In this document: one piece after another, positions 34,460 to 44,296 of the stretch
How the letters are laid out: each line of letters starts with the position of its first letter
Position numbering within the stretch: position 1 is the stretch's first letter
Origin: an uncultured Fodinibius sp.
GTDB taxonomy: Bacteria; Bacteroidota; Rhodothermia; Balneolales; Balneolaceae
Direction of reading: 5' to 3'
NCBI GenBank assembly: GCA_913056235.1
Contig: CAJXMW010000005.1
Coordinates: 248,001 to 312,000 of the forward strand
DNA: 64,000 nucleotides
Position numbers and translations under genes: made by a program
The notes under the pieces: generated by a model
Databases searched by the model: none
The model's input: only the letters and a program-made list of their open reading frames with translations
Told to the model about the DNA's origin: nothing

Positions 34460-34684
34460 CTACTCACCATTTGAAAGATCCACAGTACATGAATCGGGGC
34501 CAAATTTATATTTTACCAAGGCAAACACGGCAGCAGTAATACCAACCTGGAGCGCTACCCTTAACAGGTAAGTATAGGTAAAAGAAAAATTTCCCAGATA
34601 ATAACTAACGCCAACAAAGATCGGCAGATATATTGCAGCAAAAGACAAGCCGTCTTTTAAGGGTATCAGAAAATTCTTTTTCAT
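34460..34684 (-). CDS. Small two-pass membrane protein
   Basis: The protein has 74 residues with two membrane segments (about 14-32 and 39-58). The short C-terminus is polar (FGPDSCTVDLSNGE). It starts 14 bases after the next small membrane gene on the same strand. The pair is probably co-expressed. No family recognised. Confidence 0.65.
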   Translation of the reverse strand: MKKNFLIPLKDGLSFAAIYLPIFVGVSYYLGNFSFTYTYLLRVALQVGITAAVFALVKYKFGPDSCTVDLSNGE

Positions 34685-34698
34685 AAAAGACTGCTACC

Positions 34699-34902
34699 CT
34701 ATTCTTCAAGTCCCGGCTGACGGTGCTGAATAAATGAGTCATCCACCCAACCGTAAAAAATAGTAAGCACTAAACTAAGCACTCCGCTCAACAGAACAAT
34801 GCCCGAAAAGTCGAGATCAAACTGCAATAAATACACATCCAGCAGAAGAAATACGACCCACAGGATGACAAATACAGCAAGACATTTAAAAAAGAACTTC
34901 AT
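34699..34902 (-). CDS. Small two-pass membrane protein with good ribosome site
   Basis: The protein has 67 residues from ATG 34902, chosen because GAGGAGA lies 6 bases upstream; the frame opens 17 codons earlier without such a site. Two membrane segments (about 5-22 and 31-50) and a charged C-terminal tail ending in GLEE. No family recognised. It precedes the other two-pass protein. Confidence 0.65.
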   Translation of the reverse strand: MKFFFKCLAVFVILWVVFLLLDVYLLQFDLDFSGIVLLSGVLSLVLTIFYGWVDDSFIQHRQPGLEE

Positions 34903-35076
34903 GGTAGTCTCCTCATTTGAGTGATGAAGTATTCTGAAAATGCAGAAACTCAATCAGTATGACAAATATCGACATAAATAATAAAAAGGTAATTACAGAG
35001 ATCTACCCACCTTCCAAACCGGGAATAAAGGTAACTACCAGAATACAATATGAGTCGGCCATTGGGGTAAGTAATT

Positions 35077-37932
35077 TTAAGCCGTCACTTTCTGATCTTG
35101 CTCACGGTTGAACTCCTCTTTCAAAAACTGACCGGTGTAACTATCCTCAATCTCGGCTACTTCTTCCGGCGTGCCTTCGGCAATAATCTGCCCACCGGCA
35201 TCACCGCCCTCAGGACCAAGATCCATAATCCAGTCGGCCGCTTTAATAAGGTCAAGATTATGCTCAATAACAATAACCGTGTTACCCTTATCCACGAGCT
35301 GCTGAACCACATCCACCAGCATACGCACATCCTGAAAATGGAGACCAGTAGTCGGCTCATCCAGTATATAAAGCGTGTCGCCAGTGCCCACTTTGGCCAG
35401 CTCGCGTGCCAGCTTAATACGCTGCGCCTCTCCACCAGATAACGTAGTGCTGGGCTGTCCAAGCCGGAGGTACCCAAGTCCTACATCCACAAGCGTACCA
35501 AGGATGCGGTTGATAGCTGGCACGGAATCGAAAAACTCGTGCGCCTCCTCGATCGACATATCCAACACATCAGAAATATTTTTGCCCTTGTAATAGATCT
35601 CGAGCGTTTCCCGATTGTATCGCCTGCCATTGCAGGTTTCGCAATCGACGTACACATCCGGCAGGAAGTTCATCTCAATTTTGCGAACGCCGTCGCCATT
35701 ACATGCCTCGCAGCGACCGCCTTTTACGTTAAAGGAGAAACGCCCCTGATCATAACCGCGAATCTTCGACTCCGGCAACTCCGCAAACAACTTACGGATG
35801 TGATCAAACACTTTGGTATAAGTGCCCGGGTTAGATCGCGGCGTGCGTCCGATTGGACTCTGATCCACGGAGATAATTTTGTCCAGATTGTCAATACCCT
35901 CTACCTCGTCATACGGCAGTGGTACTGACTTGGAATTATAAAACTCAGAAGACAAAATCGGCTCGAGCGTTTGATTAATCAGTGAGCTCTTACCGCTTCC
36001 ACTAACGCCAGTCACACAAATGAACTTACCAAGCGGAATTTCAGCATCAACCTTTTTTAGATTATGACCGCGCGCACCTTTTAATTTTACGGACTTTCCA
36101 TTGCCCTCCCGGCGTTCATCCGGATAAGGAACCGTCTCTTCATCCTTCAAAAACTTCGCCGTCATTGAATCGGGATCGAGCTCATCAGGTTGGCCTTCAG
36201 TCACTATTTCGCCCCCGTATTCACCGGCGCCCGGTCCCATATCCACCACATAATCAGCTGACTCAATGGTCTCCCGATCGTGTTCGACCACAATGACGCT
36301 GTTACCCAGATCACGCAAGGTCTCAAGTGACTCAATCAGCTTGATATTATCACGCTGGTGCAGGCCGATGCTGGGTTCGTCCAGGATATAAAGAACCCCA
36401 ACCAGTTGCGTACCAATTTGTGTTGCCAACCGGATACGCTGGGCTTCGCCACCGCTAAGTGTCTGGGCTTCGCGATCAAGCGTAAGGTAATCAAGCCCTA
36501 CGTTGAGCAGAAAGTCCACGCGGTCGCGTACTTCCTTAAGCACCTGGCTGCCAATCTTTTGCTGGCGCTCATTCAAGTCAAGATTGTTGATAGTATCCCG
36601 TAGTGATGCGATATCGAGGTTCACCAGCTCATCGATGGTATGCCCGTCAATGCGGTACGAAAGCGCCTCTTTATTGAGCCTACCGCCCCCGCACTCGGGA
36701 CAGTTAATTTTTGCCATATAAGATTTGGCTTTGTCGCGCTGTTTCTTGGAACTGCTGTCTTCGTACTTCTCGCGGATCATTTCGCGCAGCCCTTTGAAGG
36801 AGTGCTTGTAGGTGACGTTATCGTCACGAAAATCATAACTGACATCATATTTCTTGTCGCCGCCTCCTTCGAACAGCAGATCCAACTGCTCATCAGTAAA
36901 CTCGTTGATGGGCGTTTCAAAATCGAGATCCACCGAGTCGAGCACCGCTTTGAGCTGCTTAAAAGCAAAAATATCACGCGGTTCACCGAGATAGCGGATG
37001 GCTCCCTCTTCTATGGTCTGTTCGGGATTGGGTATCACCAGGCTCCGATCTACATCATAGGTGTAGCCAAGGCCATCACATTTTTGGCAGGCGCCGTAGG
37101 GAGAGTTAAAGGAAAAAATATTGGGCGCCGGATCTTCATACGCCAACCCGGTTTCGGGATCGAACAGATTCTGCGAAAACAAGTGATCCTCAAATTCCAC
37201 ATCGCCATCATCTGCTTTTGGGATAGAGAGAATCACATTGCCCTCGGCCATCTCCAGAGCAAGACGTACGCTCTCAGCGATACGCTTTTCGCTATTGTCA
37301 TTAATCACAAACCGGTCGACCACTACTTCGATATCGTGTTTTTCGTAGCGTTCTACCTTCATGTCTTCTTCCAGATCCATGAACTCTCCGTCCACGCGAA
37401 CCTGCACGAAGCCTTGCTTCATGGTCTGCTCAAAGAGCTCTCGATAGTGGCCTTTACGTCCCCGCACTACCGGCGCCAGGCAGTACGCCTTGGTACCCTC
37501 AGGCATATCCATGATGGTTGAAACGACCTGGTCGGCCGTCTGTTTTTCCATCCTGTTACCCGATTTCCACGAATAGGGTACGCCAATACGCGCATACAGC
37601 AAGCGCAGGAAATCATAAATTTCGGTAACCGTACCCACCGTTGAACGCGGATTTCGGTTAGTTGTTTTCTGATCGATGGAAATCACCGGTGACAAGCCAT
37701 CGATGAAATCTACATCAGGACGTTCCATCATGCCCAGGAACTGGCGGGCATAAGCCGACAGCGATTCGAGGAATCGCCGCTGCCCTTCTGCATAAATGGT
37801 GTCAAATGCCAGTGATGATTTCCCCGATCCCGAGATGCCCGTTACAACAACAAGTTGCTCACGGGGTATGTCGATGTCAATATTTCGGAGGTTGTGTTCA
37901 CGTGCGCCACGGATAACTATGTTTTCTCGCAA
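35077..37932 (-). CDS. uvrA: Excinuclease ABC subunit A
   Basis: The protein has 951 residues, normal length. Two ATP-binding cassettes are present: Walker [15 protein letters not shown] (about 31-44) and [12 protein letters not shown] (about 636-647). Each has an [24 protein letters not shown] signature. Zinc-finger-type Cys pairs occur at [27 protein letters not shown] and CETCNGRRY. It recognises DNA lesions in nucleotide excision repair together with UvrB. It is a single minus-strand gene. Confidence 0.97.
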   Translation of the reverse strand: MRENIVIRGAREHNLRNIDIDIPREQLVVVTGISGSGKSSLAFDTIYAEGQRRFLESLSAYARQFLGMMERPDVDFIDGLSPVISIDQKTTNRNPRSTVGTVTEIYDFLRLLYARIGVPYSWKSGNRMEKQTADQVVSTIMDMPEGTKAYCLAPVVRGRKGHYRELFEQTMKQGFVQVRVDGEFMDLEEDMKVERYEKHDIEVVVDRFVINDNSEKRIAESVRLALEMAEGNVILSIPKADDGDVEFEDHLFSQNLFDPETGLAYEDPAPNIFSFNSPYGACQKCDGLGYTYDVDRSLVIPNPEQTIEEGAIRYLGEPRDIFAFKQLKAVLDSVDLDFETPINEFTDEQLDLLFEGGGDKKYDVSYDFRDDNVTYKHSFKGLREMIREKYEDSSSKKQRDKAKSYMAKINCPECGGGRLNKEALSYRIDGHTIDELVNLDIASLRDTINNLDLNERQQKIGSQVLKEVRDRVDFLLNVGLDYLTLDREAQTLSGGEAQRIRLATQIGTQLVGVLYILDEPSIGLHQRDNIKLIESLETLRDLGNSVIVVEHDRETIESADYVVDMGPGAGEYGGEIVTEGQPDELDPDSMTAKFLKDEETVPYPDERREGNGKSVKLKGARGHNLKKVDAEIPLGKFICVTGVSGSGKSSLINQTLEPILSSEFYNSKSVPLPYDEVEGIDNLDKIISVDQSPIGRTPRSNPGTYTKVFDHIRKLFAELPESKIRGYDQGRFSFNVKGGRCEACNGDGVRKIEMNFLPDVYVDCETCNGRRYNRETLEIYYKGKNISDVLDMSIEEAHEFFDSVPAINRILGTLVDVGLGYLRLGQPSTTLSGGEAQRIKLARELAKVGTGDTLYILDEPTTGLHFQDVRMLVDVVQQLVDKGNTVIVIEHNLDLIKAADWIMDLGPEGGDAGGQIIAEGTPEEVAEIEDSYTGQFLKEEFNREQDQKVTA

Positions 37933-38073
37933 AGGAAGTACAGATTTTTGGATTCGATTAAACTTTTAAAGATATGGAAAAATGGTATCTTTTGAAGCCT
38001 GTATTTATACCTGGATTTGCTTGTGGGCAATCCTATCTTATAACTCAAAATCACTTTTTTTAATTCAGTTAGC

Positions 38074-38727
38074 ATGTCGCAACTTTCTATCGACCTGGTA
38101 GCAGTTTTTAAGTTTAGTTTCGCCCAATTTAAAAAGTATGCCTCATTTATCATCGGAGCCATGCTCACCTATGTCGTACTTGCCGTAGTTCCACAAGTTT
38201 ATCTGATGATAAATACACCCAAAAATCCAACCACTAGCCAACAGTTTGTATCATTTCTGCTAACGATGGTACAAGTTTTCCTGAGTCTAGGCTTCACAAA
38301 AATAATCTTATTACTCGTTCAAGATAAATTTGTGGAAGTGGCCGACATGTTCAACAACTTCAAACCTTTTTTGAGCTATTTTGTTGCCACTTTTCTGTAC
38401 AGCATTGCCGTAATATTAGGAATTTTATTACTGGTATTGCCGGGAATCTTTATTCTTATTCGCTTTCAATTCTATCCCTACCTTATCCTCGAAGAAAACA
38501 TATCTTCGTTCTCCGCTCTCCAGAAGAGTTATTATTTGTCACAAAACCTCACCTTAGAACTCTTGCTGTTTGGCGTTGCTGTAGTAGCTCTGAACATTGC
38601 AGGCTTTTTACTCTTTGGCGTGGGAATAATCTTCACTTATCCCCTCACAACCATGGCTATCGCGGTGGTGTATAAGAGTTTAACCGAACAGGGAGAAGAG
38701 ATCCCCACAAGTTCATATCGCCTGTAG
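38074..38727 (+). CDS. Multi-pass membrane protein of unknown function
   Basis: The protein has 217 residues with about five hydrophobic segments (about 27-45, 66-88, 103-135, 166-192). The layout resembles the glycerophosphodiester-phosphodiesterase membrane-domain / DUF975-like families of small integral proteins, with the typical YPYLILEEN motif (about 136-144). No enzyme motif is visible. It is transcribed away from uvrA and 105 bases before a WG-repeat lipoprotein. Confidence 0.75.
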   Translation: MSQLSIDLVAVFKFSFAQFKKYASFIIGAMLTYVVLAVVPQVYLMINTPKNPTTSQQFVSFLLTMVQVFLSLGFTKIILLLVQDKFVEVADMFNNFKPFLSYFVATFLYSIAVILGILLLVLPGIFILIRFQFYPYLILEENISSFSALQKSYYLSQNLTLELLLFGVAVVALNIAGFLLFGVGIIFTYPLTTMAIAVVYKSLTEQGEEIPTSSYRL

Positions 38728-38832
38728 TAGTTATCCCCATCTGCGATAGTGTATCTACATGGGGAACATAGCTACGAGCACGCTGTTTAAATGCTTACAA
38801 ATTGTAACAACTAAGACCAGCACATATCTATC

Positions 38833-39882
38833 ATGCAATTTTCCGCCGGCAAGGGGACTTTCATTACTGTAATTTGTTTACTATTGGCATCATGTAAAGC
38901 TACTGAGTCAACCTATTCTTCAGACGCCATCCTCTATCCTTATATCGAGAATAACAAAGTGGGATTTGTAACCAACAGCCTGGACACTAAAATTTCCGCC
39001 AAGTTTAAGTTTTTGAACAGCCAGGTTTGGCCGTATAAATTCTCCGAGGGATTGGCCGCAGTTAGCTTCTTAGGACGTATAGGATACATCAATCGCAATG
39101 GTAAAATTGTGATCGATCCCCAGTTTGATTACGCCACTGCTTTCAAGGACGGGATCGCCCTGATCAGGAACAATGGGCAATATGGATTTATCGACAAGTC
39201 CGGTAATTACATCATTGAACCCCAATTCAATGGAGCTACCCGTTTTAAAGAAGGACTGGCTGCCGTTCAGGATCATAACAGAAGTAAATGGGGCTTTATC
39301 AATAGCGATGGCAAGATGGTTATTGCCCCCCAATATGTTTCAGCGAAAAGTTTCCACGAGGGACTGGCCCTGGTGCAAACTCCCGAACACAACGAATGGG
39401 GATACCTGAACAAAGAGGGTGAAATGGCTATCAAAGCACAGTATACTCAGGCCAAGTCTTTTTCTGAGGGCTTAGCACCTGTACAACTCGGCTTTAAGCA
39501 GTGGGGCTATATCAACGAGAACGGCGCTGTTATCATCCAATCGCAATACCTGGAGGCAGAACCATTCTCAGAAAATAAAGCCGTGGTGGCCATGCCAATG
39601 GATGAGGATAACCTCGAACAGAAAAAGTATGGCTACATCAACCGGCGGGGGGAATTCATTATCGAGCCCAAGTACGACCAAGCGTTCGCCTTCCACGAGG
39701 GATTGGCCCGCGTTAAAATAAACGGCAAATTCGGATTTGTGGACAGCCGCGGCAATGTCGTTGCAGAACCAGTTTACGATCAAGCCTGGAACTTTCATGG
39801 CGAAATGGCAATGGTGAAGCTGGATGACAAATACGGATACATCAATAAGCAGGGCATCTTTGTGCTGGAGCCGGTAAGCTAG
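38833..39882 (+). CDS. WG-repeat lipoprotein
   Basis: The protein has 349 residues. The signal ends in a lipobox LLLASC-K (Cys about 21). The remainder is about ten WG (KWG) repeats of the kind WGYINxxGxxVIxPQYxxAxxFxEGLAxV, for example FGFVDSRGN and YGYINKQGI. These fold as a beta-sheet array that usually serves as a binding surface. It is probably anchored at the outer membrane or cell surface. The function is unknown. It precedes the DAHP synthase gene by 124 bases. Confidence 0.9.
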   Translation: MQFSAGKGTFITVICLLLASCKATESTYSSDAILYPYIENNKVGFVTNSLDTKISAKFKFLNSQVWPYKFSEGLAAVSFLGRIGYINRNGKIVIDPQFDYATAFKDGIALIRNNGQYGFIDKSGNYIIEPQFNGATRFKEGLAAVQDHNRSKWGFINSDGKMVIAPQYVSAKSFHEGLALVQTPEHNEWGYLNKEGEMAIKAQYTQAKSFSEGLAPVQLGFKQWGYINENGAVIIQSQYLEAEPFSENKAVVAMPMDEDNLEQKKYGYINRRGEFIIEPKYDQAFAFHEGLARVKINGKFGFVDSRGNVVAEPVYDQAWNFHGEMAMVKLDDKYGYINKQGIFVLEPVS

Positions 39883-40006
39883 GCAACTCTTTTTGGATCC
39901 CCCCCATGCAGATCATAATTAAATGCCCTAAAAGATTGCTCAAATGCCTTAATTTCGGTAACCTTAGGGCTTATTAGAATTAGTCGAAATAACCAGCAAT
40001 TTGACA

Positions 40007-41392
40007 ATGTACCCCAAAGAAAATGTGGCTCCTGAAGTAGCAAATCCTCATGACTGGTCCCCCCTGTCCTGGAAGAACTATCCGGTCAAGCAACTCCCGA
40101 CCTATCCGAATCAGGCAGAGCTCGAAAAAGCGTACAAGCAGCTGAGCGATAATCCCCCGCTTATCACTTCGTGGGAAGTGGAGGCCTTGAAGAAAAAGCT
40201 GGCCGATGTTAGTGCCGGCAAAGGATTTCTGTTGCAGGGCGGCGACTGTGCGGAAAGCTTTGACGACTGCAAGTCACCAAAAATTGTAAACCTGCTGAAG
40301 GTACTGCTGCAGATGAGTTTCATCCTGATCCACGAGATGGAAACATCGGTGGTTCGCGTGGGTCGCATTGCCGGACAGTATGCCAAACCGCGCTCCCGTG
40401 ACTACGAAATTGTAGATGGTGAGAAGATCACTAATTACCGGGGCGATCTCATTAATAGTATTGAACCAAATGCCGAGTCTCGCAAACCCGACCCCCAGCG
40501 TCTGCTTACCGGCTACAACAAAGCGGCACTGACGCTCAACTTTTTGCGGGCGCTTTCCAATGAAGGTTTTGCTGATCTGCACCACCCTGAGTACTGGGAG
40601 CTCGATTTTATGAAAGAAAATGAGTACTACAAAGATTACGAATCGATGGTCAACTCCATCCAGAAGGCAGTTAACTTTATGGAGACCATCACTCCAAATC
40701 AGTTCAATACGCTTCAGAAAATCAATGTGTACACCTCGCACGAGGGGCTGAACCTCTATTACGATTCTGCACAAACCCAACGCGTGCCCCGTCGCGAAGG
40801 TTGGTACAACCTGAGTGCGCACCTCGTGTGGCTGGGTAACCGCACCCGCGATCTCGGTGGTGCCCATGTGGAGTACCTGCGTGGCATCCGCAATCCCATT
40901 GGTATTAAAATTGGTCCTAATTACGATCTTGACCATACGCTGAAGCTTATTGAACGCCTCAATCCCACACATGAGGAGGGCAAAATTGTGCTGATCACCC
41001 GCTTTGGCAAAGACGAAGTGGAAGATGGGCTTCCGGATCTCATCAAAAATATAAAACATGAAGGCATGCCGGTGGTATGGAGTTGCGACCCCATGCATGG
41101 TAATACCTTTAAAACTGATAATGAGGTCAAAACGCGTAACTTTGATGATATTATCTCTGAAATTCGCAGTACCTTTGCCATCCACCGCGACCTGGGAAGC
41201 TACCTCGGCGGGGTGCACCTCGAACTTACCGGCGATAATGTCACCGAATGCGTTGGTGGTGCAGAAGGATTGCACGAAGGAGAGCTCCACAAAAATTACG
41301 AAACCTACTGCGATCCACGTCTTAACTACCAGCAAAGCCTGGAGATGGCCTTTCTGATTGCCCGCGAATGGAATCAGAGCTATAAACAGTGA
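40007..41392 (+). CDS. Class II (plant-type) DAHP synthase
   Basis: The protein has 461 residues from ATG 40007; a TTG two codons earlier is a weaker alternative. Characteristic motifs: LLQGGDCAESF (metal-binding Cys, about 72-82), RVGRIAGQYAKPRS (about 117-130), NPIGIKIGPN, WSCDPMHGNT (metal His, about 362-371), GGVHLELTGDNVTEC. It condenses PEP and erythrose 4-phosphate at the entry to the shikimate pathway. No chorismate mutase fusion is present. Class II enzymes are larger than the AroF/G/H type. Confidence 0.95.
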   Translation: MYPKENVAPEVANPHDWSPLSWKNYPVKQLPTYPNQAELEKAYKQLSDNPPLITSWEVEALKKKLADVSAGKGFLLQGGDCAESFDDCKSPKIVNLLKVLLQMSFILIHEMETSVVRVGRIAGQYAKPRSRDYEIVDGEKITNYRGDLINSIEPNAESRKPDPQRLLTGYNKAALTLNFLRALSNEGFADLHHPEYWELDFMKENEYYKDYESMVNSIQKAVNFMETITPNQFNTLQKINVYTSHEGLNLYYDSAQTQRVPRREGWYNLSAHLVWLGNRTRDLGGAHVEYLRGIRNPIGIKIGPNYDLDHTLKLIERLNPTHEEGKIVLITRFGKDEVEDGLPDLIKNIKHEGMPVVWSCDPMHGNTFKTDNEVKTRNFDDIISEIRSTFAIHRDLGSYLGGVHLELTGDNVTECVGGAEGLHEGELHKNYETYCDPRLNYQQSLEMAFLIAREWNQSYKQ

Positions 41393-41792
41393 GCAATTGA
41401 CAGTGAGCAGTTAACAGTAAACAGTTGGAAGTAGACATCCGGCAGTTAACATTGAGCTTGTATCAGTAAAGGTTCTGAAAACCCAAATGGTCTTGGATAC
41501 GGCAAGTTCAGAATGACACTTCTTTTTTAATATCATCCGTAAAACTGTTAACTGTACACTGATCACTGTTTACTGCTAACTGCCACAAATACAGCCGTGC
41601 TGTCGGTTTGACTTTGGGACAATGACATTTTTTGCAGTAGCAGATTTCTCCTCTGAAAAAAACGCATAGCCGGAATGGCTGAATGTCAGTATAAGCCCCA
41701 TAAATACCTCTTGGCATAAGTGTTGCTCCTATTAAAGTGAGTTTGAAGAAAACAATTAACTTTGAATTAAAAACACTTGTGAGGTACTCATT
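41393..41792. repeat. Gene-free region with CAGT-type inverted repeats
   Basis: The first 35 bases are an array of CAGT-based units (GACAGTGAGCAGTTAACAGT and AAACAGTT). Near 41536-41584 the complementary array ACTGTTAACTGTACACTGAT-CACTGTTTACTGCTAACTG appears, so the two could pair. Similar units occur near 5543 and 60275. I see no gene in this 400-base stretch and no hsp20 promoter I can place. Confidence 0.6.
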
Positions 41793-42221
41793 ATGGCTTT
41801 AAGACGATATAACAAACCTAGCAACGAACTCTTGTCGAAACGATTCTCCGATATTATGGACGAATTCTTCAATGATGCCGTAACTGCACGGCGCGATAAC
41901 TTCGTCCCAAGTATTGACATATCAGAAACAGAAGACCAGTTTCTGATTTCTGCTGAACTGCCAGGTATGAAGAAAGATGATATTAACATTAGCCTGGAAA
42001 ACAGCCGACTGTCGATCAGCGGTGAACGCAGTTTTAAGAATGAAGAAAAAGGTAAAAAGTTTCACCGTGTAGAAACACAGTATGGCTCTTTCGAACGCTC
42101 TTTCCAACTGCCTGACAATGTTGACCAAGAAAGCATTCAGGCAACATATGAAGATGGACTATTGAACATATCCATCGACAAGAGCGAAAATGAAGTGAAA
42201 AAGCAGATCGAGATTAGCTAA
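41793..42221 (+). CDS. Hsp20 small heat-shock protein
   Basis: The protein has 142 residues. The alpha-crystallin domain runs from about 40 to 130 (FVPSIDISETEDQFLISAEL, ERSFQLPDNVD), with the family A-x-x-x-n-G-x-L signature as ATYEDGLLNISI (about 120-131). The C-terminal I-x-I/V-type tail is KKQIEIS. It is an ATP-independent holdase. A terminator follows at 42253. With degP and the J-domain gene it forms a proteostasis cluster that the 8.76-kb element now interrupts. Confidence 0.94.
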   Translation: MALRRYNKPSNELLSKRFSDIMDEFFNDAVTARRDNFVPSIDISETEDQFLISAELPGMKKDDINISLENSRLSISGERSFKNEEKGKKFHRVETQYGSFERSFQLPDNVDQESIQATYEDGLLNISIDKSENEVKKQIEIS

Positions 42222-42252
42222 CACAGCTAGTCATATTATCCCCGAAAAATCT

Positions 42253-42292
42253 GCGGGAGCTACGCTATTAGTAGCTCCCGCTTTCTTTTTTT
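42253..42292 (+). terminator. Rho-independent terminator after hsp20
   Basis: A perfect 11-bp stem GCGGGAGCTAC/GTAGCTCCCGC (42253-42263, 42271-42281) with a 7-base loop and a T-rich tail (42282-42292). It lies 31 bases after the hsp20 stop. Confidence 0.93.
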
Positions 42293-42382
42293 ATTCAATA
42301 CACAATAATCGCCCCTTTAAGATTGTTTATTGAACTGTCAGAAATTCAAAATTATTAATATCGATTTAAATCGGAGTTCATT

Positions 42383-43885
42383 ATGAAACGATTTCGTTCA
42401 TCTCATGTACTTTGGGCCTTTATGGCGGTGCTTGTAATCGGTTTTTACACCGTTGATTTCCAGTCGCAGCAGGCCTCGGTGTTTTCCTTACCAGACTTTA
42501 CATCCACCACAAATTCCAAGACTGCTGAGACGCCACCAAACAACACAATCACCGAACTCAATAATGCTATTGTAGATATAGCTGATAAAGCAAAATCTGC
42601 AGTCGTTACCGTAACCGTTACACAAACGGTAGAAGCACCACAGAGTCCCTTTAGCCGTTTTTTCGGGGATCCCCGACAACAACCCGAAGAATACAAACGG
42701 CGTGGACAGGGGTCAGGAGTCATTGTTTCTGAGGAAGGATATATCTTGACCAATAATCACGTAATAGAAAATGCTAGTAAAGTAGAAGTACAGCTTTACA
42801 ACGACAAGCAATACGATGCCGAAGTCATTGGCACTGACCCTATGACGGATGTTGCCGTGCTAAAAATTGATGCTAAAAAACTGGATGTGATCAAACTGGG
42901 CAACAGCGAGAAACTGCGCGTGGGCGAAATGGTACTAGCCATTGGTAGCCCACTGCAGGCCAACCTGGCTCACTCTGTTTCGATGGGCATTGTTTCGGCC
43001 AAGGGACGATCTATCGGCATTATTGAAAAGGGCGCCGGTTACGAAAACTTTATCCAAACCGATGCAGCTATTAACCCCGGTAATTCGGGTGGTGCCCTTG
43101 TAAACCTGGATGGAGAACTGGTAGGCATGAATACAGCTATAGCTTCGCGATCAGGCGGAAGTGACGGTATTGGATTTGCGGTACCTATCGACATAGCCAA
43201 AGGTGTTATGGAATCGATCATCCAAAATGGGCGCGTAGTGCGCGGTTACCTTGGAATCCAGATGGATGGCGAAGTAGACGCCCCTATGGCAAAAGCACTT
43301 GGCCTAGACGAAGCCTACGGCATTGTTGTAGGAAAAGTACCTGAAGATGGACCAGCGGCTAAAGCAGGTGTCCAACCAGAAGATATTATTCAAACGATTA
43401 ACGGCGATCCCGTTCGAAGCTGGAACGCATTGCGCACAAAAATTGGTACCTCCTCTCCCGGCACAAAAGTGAAACTGGGTATTGTCCGAGATGGAGAAAA
43501 GAAAACAATCACCGTCACCCTTGGAGAACAACCCAACGATATGATGGCCGCTACCCAACAGAACCAGTCATCTGAACCTAACATGGAAAAACAACTAGGC
43601 TTTAAGGTGCAGGATATCAATGCCAACATAGCTCAGGAGCTCGGCCTCGAATCTGGCCAAAATGGTGTTGTCGTAGCTCAAATTTCCCAAGGTAGTAATG
43701 CCCATCAACAGGGACTGCGTCGAGGCCATATAATTACCGAAGTGGATCGCAAAAAAGTCGAAAACACTCAAGACTTTAATCGCATTATGGGGGGACTGAT
43801 TGAAGAAGGAAAAGACGTTGCCCTTCTGCGCATTCTGAACCCCAGAAATGGAACCAGCCAACTCATGGCATTCGAATTAAACTAA
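42383..43885 (+). CDS. degP: Periplasmic serine protease DegP/HtrA
   Basis: The protein has 500 residues. An N-terminal signal anchor (about 8-24) is followed by the trypsin-like domain with the full triad His126 (TNNHVIEN), Asp156 (TDVAVLKI) and Ser235 (GNSGGAL). Two PDZ domains follow (about 280-370 and 405-495). It degrades or refolds damaged envelope proteins. It is in line with the upstream hsp20 and, before the element inserted, with the J-domain gene. Its own terminator follows at 43917. Confidence 0.96.
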   Translation: MKRFRSSHVLWAFMAVLVIGFYTVDFQSQQASVFSLPDFTSTTNSKTAETPPNNTITELNNAIVDIADKAKSAVVTVTVTQTVEAPQSPFSRFFGDPRQQPEEYKRRGQGSGVIVSEEGYILTNNHVIENASKVEVQLYNDKQYDAEVIGTDPMTDVAVLKIDAKKLDVIKLGNSEKLRVGEMVLAIGSPLQANLAHSVSMGIVSAKGRSIGIIEKGAGYENFIQTDAAINPGNSGGALVNLDGELVGMNTAIASRSGGSDGIGFAVPIDIAKGVMESIIQNGRVVRGYLGIQMDGEVDAPMAKALGLDEAYGIVVGKVPEDGPAAKAGVQPEDIIQTINGDPVRSWNALRTKIGTSSPGTKVKLGIVRDGEKKTITVTLGEQPNDMMAATQQNQSSEPNMEKQLGFKVQDINANIAQELGLESGQNGVVVAQISQGSNAHQQGLRRGHIITEVDRKKVENTQDFNRIMGGLIEEGKDVALLRILNPRNGTSQLMAFELN

Positions 43886-43916
43886 CGGCTGTTTAACCTA
43901 TTCCCTTAGCATCCCG

Positions 43917-43947
43917 GCCCTCCGATTTTATCGGGGGGCTTTTTTTA
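43917..43947 (+). terminator. Rho-independent terminator after degP
   Basis: A 10-bp stem GCCCTCCGAT/ATCGGGGGGC (43917-43926, 43930-43939) with one T-G pair, a short loop and eight T. It lies 32 bases after the degP stop and 118 bases before the left attachment site. Confidence 0.9.
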
Positions 43948-44065
43948 TGACAAGCTGACGAGATTAAACTTCATCTTTGACAAAACGTTAGCTTTTTTTC
44001 TGTGGCACTTTATTTGCTTTACTATAATATGAAGTAAGGTGAAATCCTGCAGGCAACTTAACATT

Positions 44066-44080
44066 ATGGAATATAAAAAC
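44066..44080 (+). repeat. Left attachment repeat (attL)
   Basis: ATGGAATATAAAAAC, identical to the first 15 bases of the J-domain gene at 52813. Read from here the frame gives MEYKNN and then a stop, so the old gene start now makes only a 6-residue peptide. It marks the left end of the element. Confidence 0.88.
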
Positions 44081-44184
44081 AACTAAATATATCCCTCCCT
44101 CCTACCCGTAAAACGCCCTTAATTTTATTTAAATAGCATTTCTTTTATCTAAGTTTATACTCTTTTATAGATATTTGTAGAGGT

Positions 44185-44272
44185 TTTGTTACTTATTTGT
44201 TACTTTGGGAGTAATAATTAGTGCCAATAGTGGTATTTAAACAGGGTGTCGACCACCCCAAATTTGTTACTT
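44185..44272. repeat. TTTGTTACTT direct repeats near the left end
   Basis: Three perfect copies of TTTGTTACTT at 44185, 44196 and 44263, in the leader between attL and the integrase. The same 10-mer recurs near the right end (52698, 52747). Likely arm-type integrase binding sites. Confidence 0.75.
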
Positions 44273-44296
44273 CTAACCCCTTTATCGGAGTTAATA

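Noticed and set aside
36640-37521. 293-residue + strand frame inside uvrA
   Set aside because: It lies wholly opposite the conserved UvrA coding region, without any recognised domain.
40274-41335. 353-residue minus-strand frame inside the DAHP synthase gene
   Set aside because: It lies wholly within a conserved, motif-rich + strand gene and shows no domain. It is a shadow frame caused by codon bias.
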